Part shown: piece after piece, positions 27,767-38,306 of the stretch
How the letters are laid out: each line of letters begins with the position of its first letter
How positions within the stretch are numbered: the stretch's first letter is position 1
NCBI RefSeq assembly: GCF_001750685.1
Contig: NZ_CP017269.1
Location: 4,195,416-4,259,415, forward strand
Reading direction: 5' to 3'
DNA length: 64,000 bases
Origin: Geosporobacter ferrireducens
GTDB lineage: Bacteria > Bacillota > Clostridia > Peptostreptococcales > Thermotaleaceae
Translations under genes and position numbers: made by a program
Notes under the pieces: model-generated
The model's input: the letters and a program-made list of their open reading frames with translations, nothing else
Told to the model about the DNA's origin: nothing
The model's database searches: none

Positions 27767-29521
27767 ATGCGATTGATTGTTGGATTTGGCAGTTGTGGTA
27801 TGGCAGCAGGGGCAGGCAAAGTATACGCTGAAATAGAAAATGAAATCAAAAAACGCAAACTAAATATTGATTTGCAGATCACGGGATGTATCGGCATGTG
27901 CTACCTGGAACCAATTGTTGATATGATCAATGCTCAGGGAATTAAAAGTACATATGTGAAGGTGACACCGGAAAAAGTAAGTGAAATTATATCTAAGGCG
28001 ATTATAGAAAAAGATGGTGCGAACCAGTATAGAATGGATCATGAGGACAAATATATATTGGAAAAACAGAAGCGAATAGCCATTCGAAACTGCGGCATTA
28101 TTAATCCTGAGGAAATCCATCAGTATATCAATCGAGGAGGATATGCAGCCATTGAAAACTGTATCCGTCATAAGACGCCGGAAGAGGTTATCGAGCAAAT
28201 AAAAATTTCAGGACTGAGAGGACGGGGAGGTGCAGGGTTTCCTACATGGTTCAAGTGGAATGCCGCGCGTCAGTCTATAGGAAGCCCTAAATATATTGTA
28301 TGTAATGCGGATGAGGGGGATCCCGGTGCATTCATGGACCGCAGTATTTTGGAAGGAGATCCCCACGGCTTAATTGAAGGAATGCTCATTGGCGGATATG
28401 CCATAGGTGCAGAAATTGGAATTATCTATGTGCGGGCAGAATATCCCCTGGCGATTGTCCGGCTGGAAAAGGCGATCCAGCAGGCAAAGGAGAAAGGACT
28501 GTTAGGAAACAACCTTTTTGGCGAAAACCGATTCAATTTTGAATTAAGGATAAAAGCCGGTGCCGGTGCTTTTGTATGCGGAGAAGAAACAGCACTGATT
28601 GCTTCCTTAGAAGGGGAAAGGGGTATGCCTCGCCTAAAACCGCCTTTTCCGGCACAGAAAGGTTATTGGCAAAACCCTACCAACATTAACAATGTTGAGA
28701 CCTTTGCAAATGTGCCTTGGATTCTAACCCATGGGGGTGAGGCCTATGCCGCACTTGGAACAGAAAAAAGCAAGGGCACAAAGGTATTTGCCCTTACCGG
28801 AAAGATAAAAAAGGGAGGCCTTGTGGAGGTTCCTATGGGAATGCCCCTTAGAGAAATCATTTTTGATATTGGCGGTGGGATTCTAAATGACAAGCAGTTT
28901 AAAGCTATTCAAATGGGAGGACCTTCAGGAGGCTGTATTCCTGAAGACTTATTAGATACACCGGTAGAATATGAATCCATCATGAAAACAGGTGCCATTA
29001 TGGGATCCGGAGGAATGGTGGTAATGGATGAGACCACATGTATGGTAGATATGGCACGCTTCTTTTTAGATTTTACAAGAAAGGAATCCTGTGGAAAGTG
29101 CATACACTGTAGAGTAGGAACGAAGAGAATGCTTGAAATATTAAATAGAATTTGCGATGGGCAAGGGAAGCATGGAGATATTGAACTGCTGGAAGAGCTT
29201 TCAATACAAATAAAAGAAGGGTCTTTGTGTGGTCTTGGACAAACTGCACCGAATCCTGTATTGAGCACCATTCGGTATTTCCGTAAAGAATATGAAAGGC
29301 ATATTTATGATAAAAGATGTCCGGCAAAACAATGCAGCAGCTTAATATATTATAAAATTATCGGAGCAAACTGTGTCGGTTGTGGCCTTTGTAAAAAGCA
29401 TTGTCCTACAGACGCTATAAGCGGCGAAAGAAAGCAAATCCATCAAATTGAAAAAGAAAAATGTGTAAAGTGCGGTAAGTGTAATGAGGTTTGTCGTTTC
29501 CATGCAGTTGAAATTGAATAA
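27767..29521 (+). CDS. stnB: NuoF-like FMN/Fe-S NADH-oxidising subunit (StnB/HydB-like)
   Basis: The protein has 584 residues. A thioredoxin-like [2Fe-2S] domain comes first (residues 1-95: CGMAAGAGKVY, CIGMCYLEPIV). The 51-kDa flavoprotein domain follows: GRGGAGFPTWFKW binds NADH, NADEGDPGAFMDR binds FMN, and CGKCIHCRVGTKRM ligates a [4Fe-4S] cluster. The C-terminus adds a two-cluster ferredoxin (CVGCGLCKKHC; CVKCGKCNEVC). This is the layout of the bifurcating HydB/StnB subunits, in which FMN joins NADH and ferredoxin chemistry. It begins two bases after the stnA stop codon. Confidence 0.88.
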   Translation: MRLIVGFGSCGMAAGAGKVYAEIENEIKKRKLNIDLQITGCIGMCYLEPIVDMINAQGIKSTYVKVTPEKVSEIISKAIIEKDGANQYRMDHEDKYILEKQKRIAIRNCGIINPEEIHQYINRGGYAAIENCIRHKTPEEVIEQIKISGLRGRGGAGFPTWFKWNAARQSIGSPKYIVCNADEGDPGAFMDRSILEGDPHGLIEGMLIGGYAIGAEIGIIYVRAEYPLAIVRLEKAIQQAKEKGLLGNNLFGENRFNFELRIKAGAGAFVCGEETALIASLEGERGMPRLKPPFPAQKGYWQNPTNINNVETFANVPWILTHGGEAYAALGTEKSKGTKVFALTGKIKKGGLVEVPMGMPLREIIFDIGGGILNDKQFKAIQMGGPSGGCIPEDLLDTPVEYESIMKTGAIMGSGGMVVMDETTCMVDMARFFLDFTRKESCGKCIHCRVGTKRMLEILNRICDGQGKHGDIELLEELSIQIKEGSLCGLGQTAPNPVLSTIRYFRKEYERHIYDKRCPAKQCSSLIYYKIIGANCVGCGLCKKHCPTDAISGERKQIHQIEKEKCVKCGKCNEVCRFHAVEIE

Positions 29522-29541
29522 AAAAAGTAAGGGGGAAATAT

Positions 29542-32500
29542 ATGCCGTACATTCGATTAAATATAAACGGTAAAGAAATAAAAGGACTAAAAGGCCAGAC
29601 AGTTTTAGAAGTTGCAAAGGAGCATGGCATCGAAATACCAACCTTTTGCTATGACGAGAGGGTGGCGGTTTATGGTTCCTGCGGGATGTGTGTAGTAGAG
29701 GTTGAAGGGAATCCCAGGTTATTGAGGGCCTGTGCCGCCGAAGCCTGTGATGGGATGGTTATTCAGACCGACACAGATCGGGTGAAGGCATCCAGAAAAA
29801 TGGCATTGGAGCTTCTGCTATCAGATCACGTGGGAGATTGCAAAGCGCCTTGTACATTAGCATGTCCTGGAAATACCGACTGTCAAGGATACGTAGGTTT
29901 GATTGCTAACGGAGAATACAGAGAAGCATTGGAACTCATCAAGGAACAGCTTCCGCTGCCTGCAAGCATTGGCAGGATTTGTCCTCATCCCTGCGAAACA
30001 GCCTGTAGACGCCAGCTGTTGGAGGAGCCTGTGTCTATTGCCTGGTTAAAAAGTTTTGTTGCAGATATTGATTTAAAAAGTGAAGAGGTATTCATACCGG
30101 AAGTCAAGCCATCTACCGGGAAGAGGGTTGCGGTAATCGGCGGAGGCCCGGGAGGTTTAACGGCAGCTTACTATCTTGCAAAGGAGGGCCATAAAGTAGC
30201 CGTCTACGAAGCCATGCCCGAATTAGGTGGGATGTTGCGGTATGGAATACCACAGTACCGCTTGCCAAAGGAAGTATTGAACAAAGAGATAAGTATCATA
30301 GAGAAAATGGGTGTAAAAATGCTGACAAGCATAAGAGTCGGCACAGATGTAGATCTAAGTTACATACGGGAGCATTTTAACGCAGTATATATTTCTATTG
30401 GTGCATGGAGAAGTGCAAGATTAAATTGTATTGGTGAAGACCTTGAAGGGGTTATTGGCGGAATTGAGTTTTTGACCAAGTTTGCAATCAACCAACCGAT
30501 TAGAACAGGAGATCGAATTGCAGTGGTAGGAGGAGGAAACACTGCAATGGATGCTTGCAGGACGGCCATTCGACTTGGTGCAAGGGAGGTTTATGCCCTA
30601 TACCGCAGAACGAAGGAAGAAATGCCGGCTTCTCAAGTTGAAATAAAAGAGGCTGAAGAAGAAGGAATTACTTTTAAATTTTTAGTAGCACCGATTGAGA
30701 TTGTTGGCAATGATGGGAAAGTATCAAAGATAAGACTGCAGAAAATGGAGTTGGGAGAACCGGATAAAAGCGGCAGAAGAATCCCGGTTCCCATTGATGG
30801 AGAAGAAGAAATTATCGAAGTAGATTCTGTTATAGCCTCTATTGGACAGATGGCAGAGGTAAAAGGCTTTGAAAACATAATGCTAACGGATAGAGGGACG
30901 ATTGCTGCGGATGAAAACAGTTTTTTAACCAACTTACCGGGTGTTTTTGCCGGTGGGGATGCTGTTAATAATGGAGCGGGAATAGCCATTGAAGCCGTTG
31001 GAGATGCTAAAAAGGCTGTAGAAGTAATCAACAGGTACTTAGAAGGGGAAATCATACCTTATCAAAAACCATTCTATGTAGAACGACATGACTTGAGCCC
31101 GAAAGATTTTGCAGAACGGGAAAAAGTATATCGACCAGAGATGCCTCACTTATCCCCTGAAGTACGAAAAATAAATTTTGAAGAGGTAGTGGCAGGTTAC
31201 AGTGAGGAAGCAGCAAGAGCGGATGCCATGCGATGTCTGGAATGCGGCTGTCATGATGTCTTTGAATGCAAACTGCTGCATTACGCAAATCAATACCACG
31301 TACAACCGGAAAGATTGTCAGGTGAAGTGCATAAAAGAAGTATAGAGGATGGACATCCATTTATAAGCAGAAACAGTGATAAATGTATACTATGCGGGCT
31401 ATGTGTCAGAATTTGCGACGAGGTGATGGGTGTAGGGGCTTTAGGGCTCGTTGACAGGGGATTTGATGCCATTGTAAAGCCTGCATTGGATATGCCGTTA
31501 AAAGAGACTTCCTGTATTTCCTGCGGACAGTGTATTAGCGTATGTCCTACAGGTGCCTTGCAGGAAAAACTTAAAATTCCAAAATCCGTTCCTGTAGAAA
31601 CACATCAAACAAATACGGTTTGTTCATACTGCAGCATTGGATGTAATATGAATTTGAATACAAAAGGAGATTTGTTGGTCAAGGCGCTGCCTGTAAAAGA
31701 AGATACAGTGGAGGAAGGATTGCTCTGCGTAAAAGGAAAATTCGGGTTTGACGTAGGGCAAAAAGAAATGCGGATTACCAAGCCACTTGTTCGTAAAGAA
31801 GGGGTATTGCAGGAAGTATCATGGGAAGAGGCAGTACTTTATACAGCGAAAAAAGCACAGAGCTTATCTTTGCTCTATGGCAGCAGCTCATTGGCATTGT
31901 CGATTTCAGATCGATATACTAACGAAGAGATCTATCTTGCAACGCAGTTAGGGAAGAAAGTTCTAAATACAGAAAATACATGTTCTTTTAGTCGTGTTTC
32001 AGGAGGAATTAAAGATGTTCTGGGATACGATGCATCAACGAATACTTTTGATGAGTTGCTGGCAACAGATACGATTCTCTTAATTGGATCAGACATTATG
32101 CGGGATCACACAATTATAGGGCTGAAAATTAAAAAGGCTGTAAGACAGGGAGCAAAGCTTATTGTCATCAATCCTTTTGATTCGTTAGCCGACGAGTGGG
32201 CATACAAAAAAGTAAGGATTGAAAATGATATTGTATTCTTAAAGGAAATGGTTAAAGCAGTGATAGATGGAGGCGTTAAATTCCAAAACGATCAGGCTAT
32301 TGGCTTTGAAGAACTTAAAAAATCTTTAGATAATATTGTTGTAAGGGAAACCGTAAAAGAAATTGCACAGATCTATGGAAATGCAAAAAAAGCGATGATT
32401 GTCTTCGATCAAAATTTTTTAACGGCTGATGCGGCTAAAATGATAGCCAATATAGCGGTATTGTCTGGACATATAGGCAAACCGAGAAGCGGAATTATTC

Positions 32501-33120
32501 AATTGAAACCCAAAAATAACAGTCAGGGGTTAGTAGACCTAGGGATCGATAAAGACGCGAATGAGATTGAGAAAGGTATTCAGGAAGGAAGCATCAAAGG
32601 ACTGCTGGTGTTTGGAGAAGATTTGTCGAAAATAGATTTGACACCCTTAAACTTTTTGATGGTACAGGATGTATATCTGACAGAAACAGCTGAAAAGGCA
32701 GATGTAGTACTGCCTGGTGTTAGCTTTGCGGAATCGAGAGGGACCTTTACCAGTGCAGAGCGGAAGATTCAAAAATTAGAGCAGGCCATACCACCTCTAT
32801 GCAGTTTAGAAAATTGGCAGGTAATCATTAAGCTGGCCAATGCCTTATGTAACAATATAGAGTATGGAAGTCCTGAGGAGATTTTTGAACAAATTACCTT
32901 AAGTGTGCCTGAATATTTCAAAGCCAATAAGACTGGCAGCAAGGGCGTCTTCTGGCCAGTGAATAAAAGTCACGTACTGTATACAGACGGATATCATTTT
33001 GAAGATAAAAAAGCAAAGCTGCAGACCGTTGGGGAAGGAAGGCTTTTTGATAAAAAAGAAAGCATAGATTGCATGGAAAAAAGGTTTATTAATATACTGA
33101 AGCAGGAAAGTCTTTTATAA
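29542..33120 (+). CDS. stnC: Large StnC-like transhydrogenase subunit: NuoG-type Fe-S + NfnB/GltD-like + inactive formate-dehydrogenase-like domain
   Basis: The protein has 1192 residues. In order: a [2Fe-2S] domain (C36, C47, C50, C64); a NuoG-type HxxxCxxxC cluster region (H96, C100, C104, C108); a GltD/NfnB flavoprotein part with an FAD loop at about residue 196 (GGGPGGLTAAYYLAKEG) and an NADPH loop at about 326 (GGGNTAMDACRTA, then ALYRRTKEEMPA); two [4Fe-4S] motifs from residue 615; then a molybdopterin-oxidoreductase-like domain from residue 694 (CSYCSIGCNMNL). At the place where formate dehydrogenases carry the metal-binding Sec or Cys (ARVUHG) this protein reads S817-R-V-S820-G-G, so formate chemistry is unlikely. 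This matches the Stn-type NADH/NADPH/ferredoxin transhydrogenase. A GGCCCGATG stem terminator follows. Confidence 0.82.
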   Translation: MPYIRLNINGKEIKGLKGQTVLEVAKEHGIEIPTFCYDERVAVYGSCGMCVVEVEGNPRLLRACAAEACDGMVIQTDTDRVKASRKMALELLLSDHVGDCKAPCTLACPGNTDCQGYVGLIANGEYREALELIKEQLPLPASIGRICPHPCETACRRQLLEEPVSIAWLKSFVADIDLKSEEVFIPEVKPSTGKRVAVIGGGPGGLTAAYYLAKEGHKVAVYEAMPELGGMLRYGIPQYRLPKEVLNKEISIIEKMGVKMLTSIRVGTDVDLSYIREHFNAVYISIGAWRSARLNCIGEDLEGVIGGIEFLTKFAINQPIRTGDRIAVVGGGNTAMDACRTAIRLGAREVYALYRRTKEEMPASQVEIKEAEEEGITFKFLVAPIEIVGNDGKVSKIRLQKMELGEPDKSGRRIPVPIDGEEEIIEVDSVIASIGQMAEVKGFENIMLTDRGTIAADENSFLTNLPGVFAGGDAVNNGAGIAIEAVGDAKKAVEVINRYLEGEIIPYQKPFYVERHDLSPKDFAEREKVYRPEMPHLSPEVRKINFEEVVAGYSEEAARADAMRCLECGCHDVFECKLLHYANQYHVQPERLSGEVHKRSIEDGHPFISRNSDKCILCGLCVRICDEVMGVGALGLVDRGFDAIVKPALDMPLKETSCISCGQCISVCPTGALQEKLKIPKSVPVETHQTNTVCSYCSIGCNMNLNTKGDLLVKALPVKEDTVEEGLLCVKGKFGFDVGQKEMRITKPLVRKEGVLQEVSWEEAVLYTAKKAQSLSLLYGSSSLALSISDRYTNEEIYLATQLGKKVLNTENTCSFSRVSGGIKDVLGYDASTNTFDELLATDTILLIGSDIMRDHTIIGLKIKKAVRQGAKLIVINPFDSLADEWAYKKVRIENDIVFLKEMVKAVIDGGVKFQNDQAIGFEELKKSLDNIVVRETVKEIAQIYGNAKKAMIVFDQNFLTADAAKMIANIAVLSGHIGKPRSGIIQLKPKNNSQGLVDLGIDKDANEIEKGIQEGSIKGLLVFGEDLSKIDLTPLNFLMVQDVYLTETAEKADVVLPGVSFAESRGTFTSAERKIQKLEQAIPPLCSLENWQVIIKLANALCNNIEYGSPEEIFEQITLSVPEYFKANKTGSKGVFWPVNKSHVLYTDGYHFEDKKAKLQTVGEGRLFDKKESIDCMEKRFINILKQESLL

Positions 33121-33142
33121 AAAATAGAGAATTCAAAAATCA

Positions 33143-33188
33143 GGCCCGATGAAAAAACTACATGAAAGGTAGATTTTTTCATCGGGCC
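33143..33188 (+). terminator. Terminator of the stn operon
   Basis: Arms 33143-33157 and 33174-33188 are exact 15-bp reverse complements (GGCCCGATGAAAAAA) with a 16-nt loop. Confidence 0.85.
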
Positions 33189-33244
33189 AAAATTTTAAAA
33201 ATAAGATGAAAACTTTTGAATAAGTGTATCACAATGGATAAAAA

Positions 33245-33274
33245 TTGACTTAGAGAACATTCCAATTATATAAT
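33245..33274 (+). promoter_or_regulatory. Promoter upstream of the PocR-AraC regulator
   Basis: TTGACT (33245-33250), an 18-bp spacer and TATAAT (33269-33274) make a near-consensus promoter. About 180 bp of AT-rich sequence lies between it and the start codon; I see no gene or obvious riboswitch there. Confidence 0.7.
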
Positions 33275-33455
33275 AACATTAATTAATAATGATTATTTTA
33301 AAAATTCTATCAGTTAATTAAAAAAGCATGATTATACCGAAAACATCAAGATTGTACCTGTAAAAAAAGCAGTTTTTCATATATATATATAGTATAGAAT
33401 AATATTTCAATTTAAGTATGAATAAATATCAGTTGATTAAGTAGGGAGGGATGGC

Positions 33456-34790
33456 ATGAGTCAAGAAGTGAAGGAGCAGTGGCAAGAGGATAACGCTTCC
33501 AGTAGAACAAACCTACTGCAGCTGGTGGATAAAAATGTACTGAAAAAGATTTTAGATGCTTTTACAAAAGCTACTGGGTTAACTGCAAATATAGTAGATA
33601 TTAAAGGAAGATCCATTTTTTCCAAAGCAGATGCTCAAAAGAATTGCAAGTTTTGCCAATTGATTTGGCAATTACAGCAAAATAAAGGACTTCAGCGCTG
33701 TAGAGGGGCTTATGCCAGAGCGGGAAAACAAGCTGCCATATTTGGTGAACCATATATTTTCAGATGTCCTGCTGGATTGATTGAATGGGCGGCACCGATC
33801 ATTATTGGTGGAGAGCACTTGGGATCGATAATATGTGGACAGGTTTTAATGTGGGAGCCTGAAGAGTTTTTTTGGATTGAGTTAAGAGAAATGAACAAAA
33901 CATTGACAGATGATTTCTACCCATTATTTAATGCTGCGAAAGATCTAAAGGTAATATCGGGCAATCAGGTACAAGGTGCTGCAGATTTACTCTTTGTAAC
34001 CGCCAATTATATTATGGAAGCCGGATGGGAAAACCTTCGTCATAGACAAGAACTTGCATTGCAACAATCTCTATTGAATGAAGAAATACAGAACAGAAAA
34101 TCATTAGAAGAAAAGCTAAGTGCCCAAACCTCAAATTTAAACTATTCGCTTGAGAAAGAGCGCGAATTGGTCAGCAAAGTCAAACTGGGTGATATAGAGA
34201 ATGCAAAAAAAATTTTTCAAGGATTATTAGCAGAGATTTTTATCATTGGTGCAGCTAAACTCCCTGTTATCAAAGCGAGGGTCCTGGAATTAGGTGTTAT
34301 ATTATCCAGAGCTTCTGTTGAAGGTGGTGCCGACTCAAACCAAGCACTAGGGATAAGCACTGAGTTTTTACAAGATGTGAGTAGATTTGACAGTATTGAA
34401 GAAATTGATTTAGCGGCAGTAAAAGCATTAGAACGTTATTTGCAAGCCGTTCAACGAAATAATAAAGTGAAGAATCGGCTGGCTATTCAAGAAATAAAAA
34501 AATTCATAAGAAATAATGCACATAAAAACTTAGCGCTCGAAGAAATTGCTGCTTCTGTATATCTCAGCCCGTATTATGTTAGTCGGATTTTCAGGGAAAA
34601 TCAAAATATGACGGTTATGGATTATGTAACAAAGGTGAAAGTAGAAGAGGCAAAAAAGTTATTGCGGGATCCACAATATCAGATCGATGATATTGCTGAA
34701 AAGTTAGGGTATTGTGATGGGAGTTATTTTTCCAAAGTATTTCGCCGGAATGAGGGAATGTCTCCTACACAATTTAGGCACAAGGCATAA
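33456..34790 (+). CDS. PocR-domain AraC-family regulator of the demethylation island
   Basis: The protein has 444 residues. The N-terminal PocR sensory domain (residues about 22-190) contains the Cys-bearing segments NCKFCQLIW, LQRCRGAY and YIFRCPAGLIEWAAPI, followed by IICGQVLMWEPEE. A coiled-coil linker (about 190-250) leads to a C-terminal AraC double helix-turn-helix (LALEEIAASVYLSPYYVSRIFR; IDDIAEKLGYCDGSYFSKVFR). PocR domains sense small organic ligands. The gene lies immediately before a corrinoid protein gene and a set of methyltransferase genes, so it most likely activates them when the methylated amine is present. Confidence 0.9.
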   Translation: MSQEVKEQWQEDNASSRTNLLQLVDKNVLKKILDAFTKATGLTANIVDIKGRSIFSKADAQKNCKFCQLIWQLQQNKGLQRCRGAYARAGKQAAIFGEPYIFRCPAGLIEWAAPIIIGGEHLGSIICGQVLMWEPEEFFWIELREMNKTLTDDFYPLFNAAKDLKVISGNQVQGAADLLFVTANYIMEAGWENLRHRQELALQQSLLNEEIQNRKSLEEKLSAQTSNLNYSLEKERELVSKVKLGDIENAKKIFQGLLAEIFIIGAAKLPVIKARVLELGVILSRASVEGGADSNQALGISTEFLQDVSRFDSIEEIDLAAVKALERYLQAVQRNNKVKNRLAIQEIKKFIRNNAHKNLALEEIAASVYLSPYYVSRIFRENQNMTVMDYVTKVKVEEAKKLLRDPQYQIDDIAEKLGYCDGSYFSKVFRRNEGMSPTQFRHKA

Positions 34791-34811
34791 GTGCTTAGAG
34801 GAGGTATGAAT

Positions 34812-35474
34812 ATGAATGATATCATTGATCAAATACAACAGGGATTATGGGAGGGGAATGCTCAATTGGTAAAGGAGAAAACCGAGCATGCCATATCTTG
34901 TGGGATAAACCCTAAGAATATCATACAACAGGGTTTGCTGCCAATGATGAAGTCTATTGGTCAAAAGTTTCGTGAAGGCGAAATTTTTATACCGGATGTC
35001 TTAATGTCATCGCGGGCAATGCATGCTTGTTTATATGCGCTGCGCCCTAGTCTGACCATTTCTAATCAGGTTACAAAAGGTGTAATTGTTTTTGGAACTG
35101 TAGCAGGAGATTTACATGACATTGGGAAAAATATGGTCGCCATGATGCTGGAGGGTGAGGGATATACCGTTATAGATTTGGGAATAGATGTTCCAACCAC
35201 TGAATTTATTTCTGCAGTTGAAATCCACAAGCCAGATGTTTTGGCAATGTCAGCATTACTAACGACCACCATGATAGAACTGAGAGAAGTGGTTACGATG
35301 TTAAAACAAAAGGGATTGAGAGATCAGGTTAAGATCATGATTGGTGGGGGACCGGTGACATCCGAATTTGCAAGAGCTATTGAAGCGGATGCTTATGCAT
35401 CAGATTCATTTGGGGCCATCGAGGTGGTTAAAGATTTAATAACCGGAAAAGAAGATTTTTTTACTATTGCATAA
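34812..35474 (+). CDS. Corrinoid methyltransferase protein, copy 3
   Basis: The protein has 220 residues: a helical cap domain, then a B12-binding domain with AGDLHDIGKNM; His102 is the expected cobalt ligand. ATG 34812 lies seven bases after GAGGAGG; the ATG at 34806 is too close. It begins 21 bases after the regulator gene and is followed by an unusually strong 25-bp terminator, so it may be expressed together with the regulator rather than with the transferase genes. Confidence 0.9.
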   Translation: MNDIIDQIQQGLWEGNAQLVKEKTEHAISCGINPKNIIQQGLLPMMKSIGQKFREGEIFIPDVLMSSRAMHACLYALRPSLTISNQVTKGVIVFGTVAGDLHDIGKNMVAMMLEGEGYTVIDLGIDVPTTEFISAVEIHKPDVLAMSALLTTTMIELREVVTMLKQKGLRDQVKIMIGGGPVTSEFARAIEADAYASDSFGAIEVVKDLITGKEDFFTIA

Positions 35475-35513
35475 TATGCTGGTTGCAGCCGGTTAAAGGA
35501 ATATTAAAAATAG

Positions 35514-35575
35514 AAGCCAAAGACTTTATATGCAGTATCGATACCTATACTGCATATAAAGTCTTTGGCTTTTTG
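35514..35575. terminator. Very long (25-bp) perfect stem-loop terminator
   Basis: Arms 35514-35538 and 35547-35571 are exact 25-bp reverse complements with an 8-nt loop, followed by TTTT. It separates the regulator and corrinoid protein from the MtgA-like gene. The reading frame that runs through it is an artefact of the stem. Confidence 0.85.
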
Positions 35576-35763
35576 CTTCTTATCAATGAGATAATCCGAA
35601 TGGGCAAGAAATTACCGAAAAGTATATCAATCATCCAGAGACATTCAACAAGGATCTTTAGTATGATTATATCAGAAAATTATTTGACAATTCTGTCAGT
35701 AATTAAATCTATAGCGTACGCTTAGTCTAAGAAATGAAACCCCTATTAACAGCAAAGGAGTGA

Positions 35764-36690
<927 letters not shown>

Positions 36691-36752
36691 TAAAACATAA
36701 AAAATTTCGCTCAATGGATTTTAAAAAAGTATATTGGAAAGGGGGAAATATT

Positions 36753-38261
36753 ATGTCAAACACAAATAATTCATCAAACCGTACAGTATTGTACACTTCT
36801 GCCAGTATAGCATTGTTGTTTGTGGCTTTCGGTATGTTTTTTCCAGTACAGATGAGTGAAGTGGTGAACAAGGTCTTTGCATTTCTGACTATAAAGTTTG
36901 GATGGCTATATCTATTATCGGTAGCTGTTTTCATTGTGGCAGCTTTTGGAATTGCTGTCAGCTCTTATGGGAAGATCAAGTTGGGGAAAGAGGATGATGT
37001 ACCGGAATTTACGAATTTTCAATGGTTTGCTATGCTTTTCGGAGGGGGAATGGGTATTGGTCTTGTATTTTGGTCTATTGCTGAGCCGATCATGCATTAC
37101 TTGGCGCCGCCGATCGGAGATGGCGGCACAGCAGAGGCCATGAGTACAGCCATGAGAATTGTGTTTTTTCACTGGGGAATTCATGCTTGGGTAATCTTCG
37201 CTATTGGAGGCTTAGCACTTGCATACTTTCAATTTCGAAAAGGTCTGCCTTTCTTAATCAGCTCAGCTTTTTATCCGTTGATCGGTGATAGAATCTATGG
37301 GCCTATCGGAAAAGCCATTGATATTCTATCGGTGTTTGCTACCATATTTGGGGTAGCTACCAGTTTGGGTCTTGGATCCAGTCAGATTGCTACAGGTCTG
37401 GAATACATATGGGGAATTCGATCAACGCCAGGGACAATTTCTATAATCATTGCATTCATGACAGTAATTTTTACCTTAGCCACTGTTTCAGGATTACATA
37501 AAGCAATGCAGGCAGCTGCTAATCTGAAAATTTGGCTCTCTGTTGGATTTATGATATTTATTTTCTTATTCGGTGGAATGGTCTATATATTAAATAATTT
37601 TACCAGTGCTCTTGGTGCATATCTGCAAAATTTTGTAGGTCAAACCTTATGGATGGATAACATTGATTGGGTAAACGGTTGGACAGTATTTTACTGGGCA
37701 TGGTGGATTGCATGGGCTCCTTTTGTTGGTCAGTTTGTAGCCCGTGTTTCCAAAGGACGTACCATTCGGGAATTTATTATTGCGGTTACATTACTACCGG
37801 TTGGCTTTTCTTTTATCTGGCTGGCAATCTATGGGGGAGCTGCTTTTAATCTCGATAAATTATCAGGTGGAGCAATCCAGGCAGCAGTAAATGCTGATTA
37901 CACCACGGCACTGTTTGCAACGCTAAAACAAATGCCTTTTTATTTCCTTACTGCGCCATTAGCAATTGTATTGATTGTAGTTTCATTTATTGGGGCAGCC
38001 AATTCAGCAACCTATGTCTTGGCCATGCTAACCTCTGGCGGAGATATGAATCCCAGTCAGAAACTGAGAGGATTCTGGGGAATTGCCCAGGGAGCGATAA
38101 CCATCATGCTGATTTTAGTAGGGGGAACCGCCGCATTAAAAGCTTTACAAACAGCATCCATTGCGGCAGCCTTTCCCTTTATGCTCATTATGCTTGTCAT
38201 GTGTTTTAGTATCTATAAAGCACTGAAAGAGGATTATGAGGAAGAATCAAAGAATGTATAG
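36753..38261 (+). CDS. BCCT-family betaine/choline/carnitine transporter, copy 1
   Basis: The protein has 502 residues and about twelve membrane helices. The BCCT signature is clear: GMGIGLVFWSIAEP near the middle of the N-terminal half and WTVFYWAWWIAWAPFVG-type residues carrying the aromatic substrate box, then VSKGRTIREFI. It imports a quaternary amine with sodium or protons, or exchanges it. ATG 36753 follows GGAAAGGGGG. It is placed between the MtgA- and MtgB-like genes, so it feeds the demethylation pathway. Confidence 0.93.
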   Translation: MSNTNNSSNRTVLYTSASIALLFVAFGMFFPVQMSEVVNKVFAFLTIKFGWLYLLSVAVFIVAAFGIAVSSYGKIKLGKEDDVPEFTNFQWFAMLFGGGMGIGLVFWSIAEPIMHYLAPPIGDGGTAEAMSTAMRIVFFHWGIHAWVIFAIGGLALAYFQFRKGLPFLISSAFYPLIGDRIYGPIGKAIDILSVFATIFGVATSLGLGSSQIATGLEYIWGIRSTPGTISIIIAFMTVIFTLATVSGLHKAMQAAANLKIWLSVGFMIFIFLFGGMVYILNNFTSALGAYLQNFVGQTLWMDNIDWVNGWTVFYWAWWIAWAPFVGQFVARVSKGRTIREFIIAVTLLPVGFSFIWLAIYGGAAFNLDKLSGGAIQAAVNADYTTALFATLKQMPFYFLTAPLAIVLIVVSFIGAANSATYVLAMLTSGGDMNPSQKLRGFWGIAQGAITIMLILVGGTAALKALQTASIAAAFPFMLIMLVMCFSIYKALKEDYEEESKNV

Positions 38262-38306
38262 AAAATGTAGAAAAAAGATTTTATTAAATAAAGAGAGGTG
38301 TTCATT

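Noticed and set aside
31981..32010. Possible selenocysteine site in the formate-dehydrogenase-like domain
   Set aside because: There is no in-frame TGA; the aligned position is a serine codon, so no selenoprotein is claimed.
35483..35725. An 80-codon plus-strand reading frame
   Set aside because: It runs through both arms of a perfect 25-bp terminator stem, has no ribosome site and no protein-like pattern.
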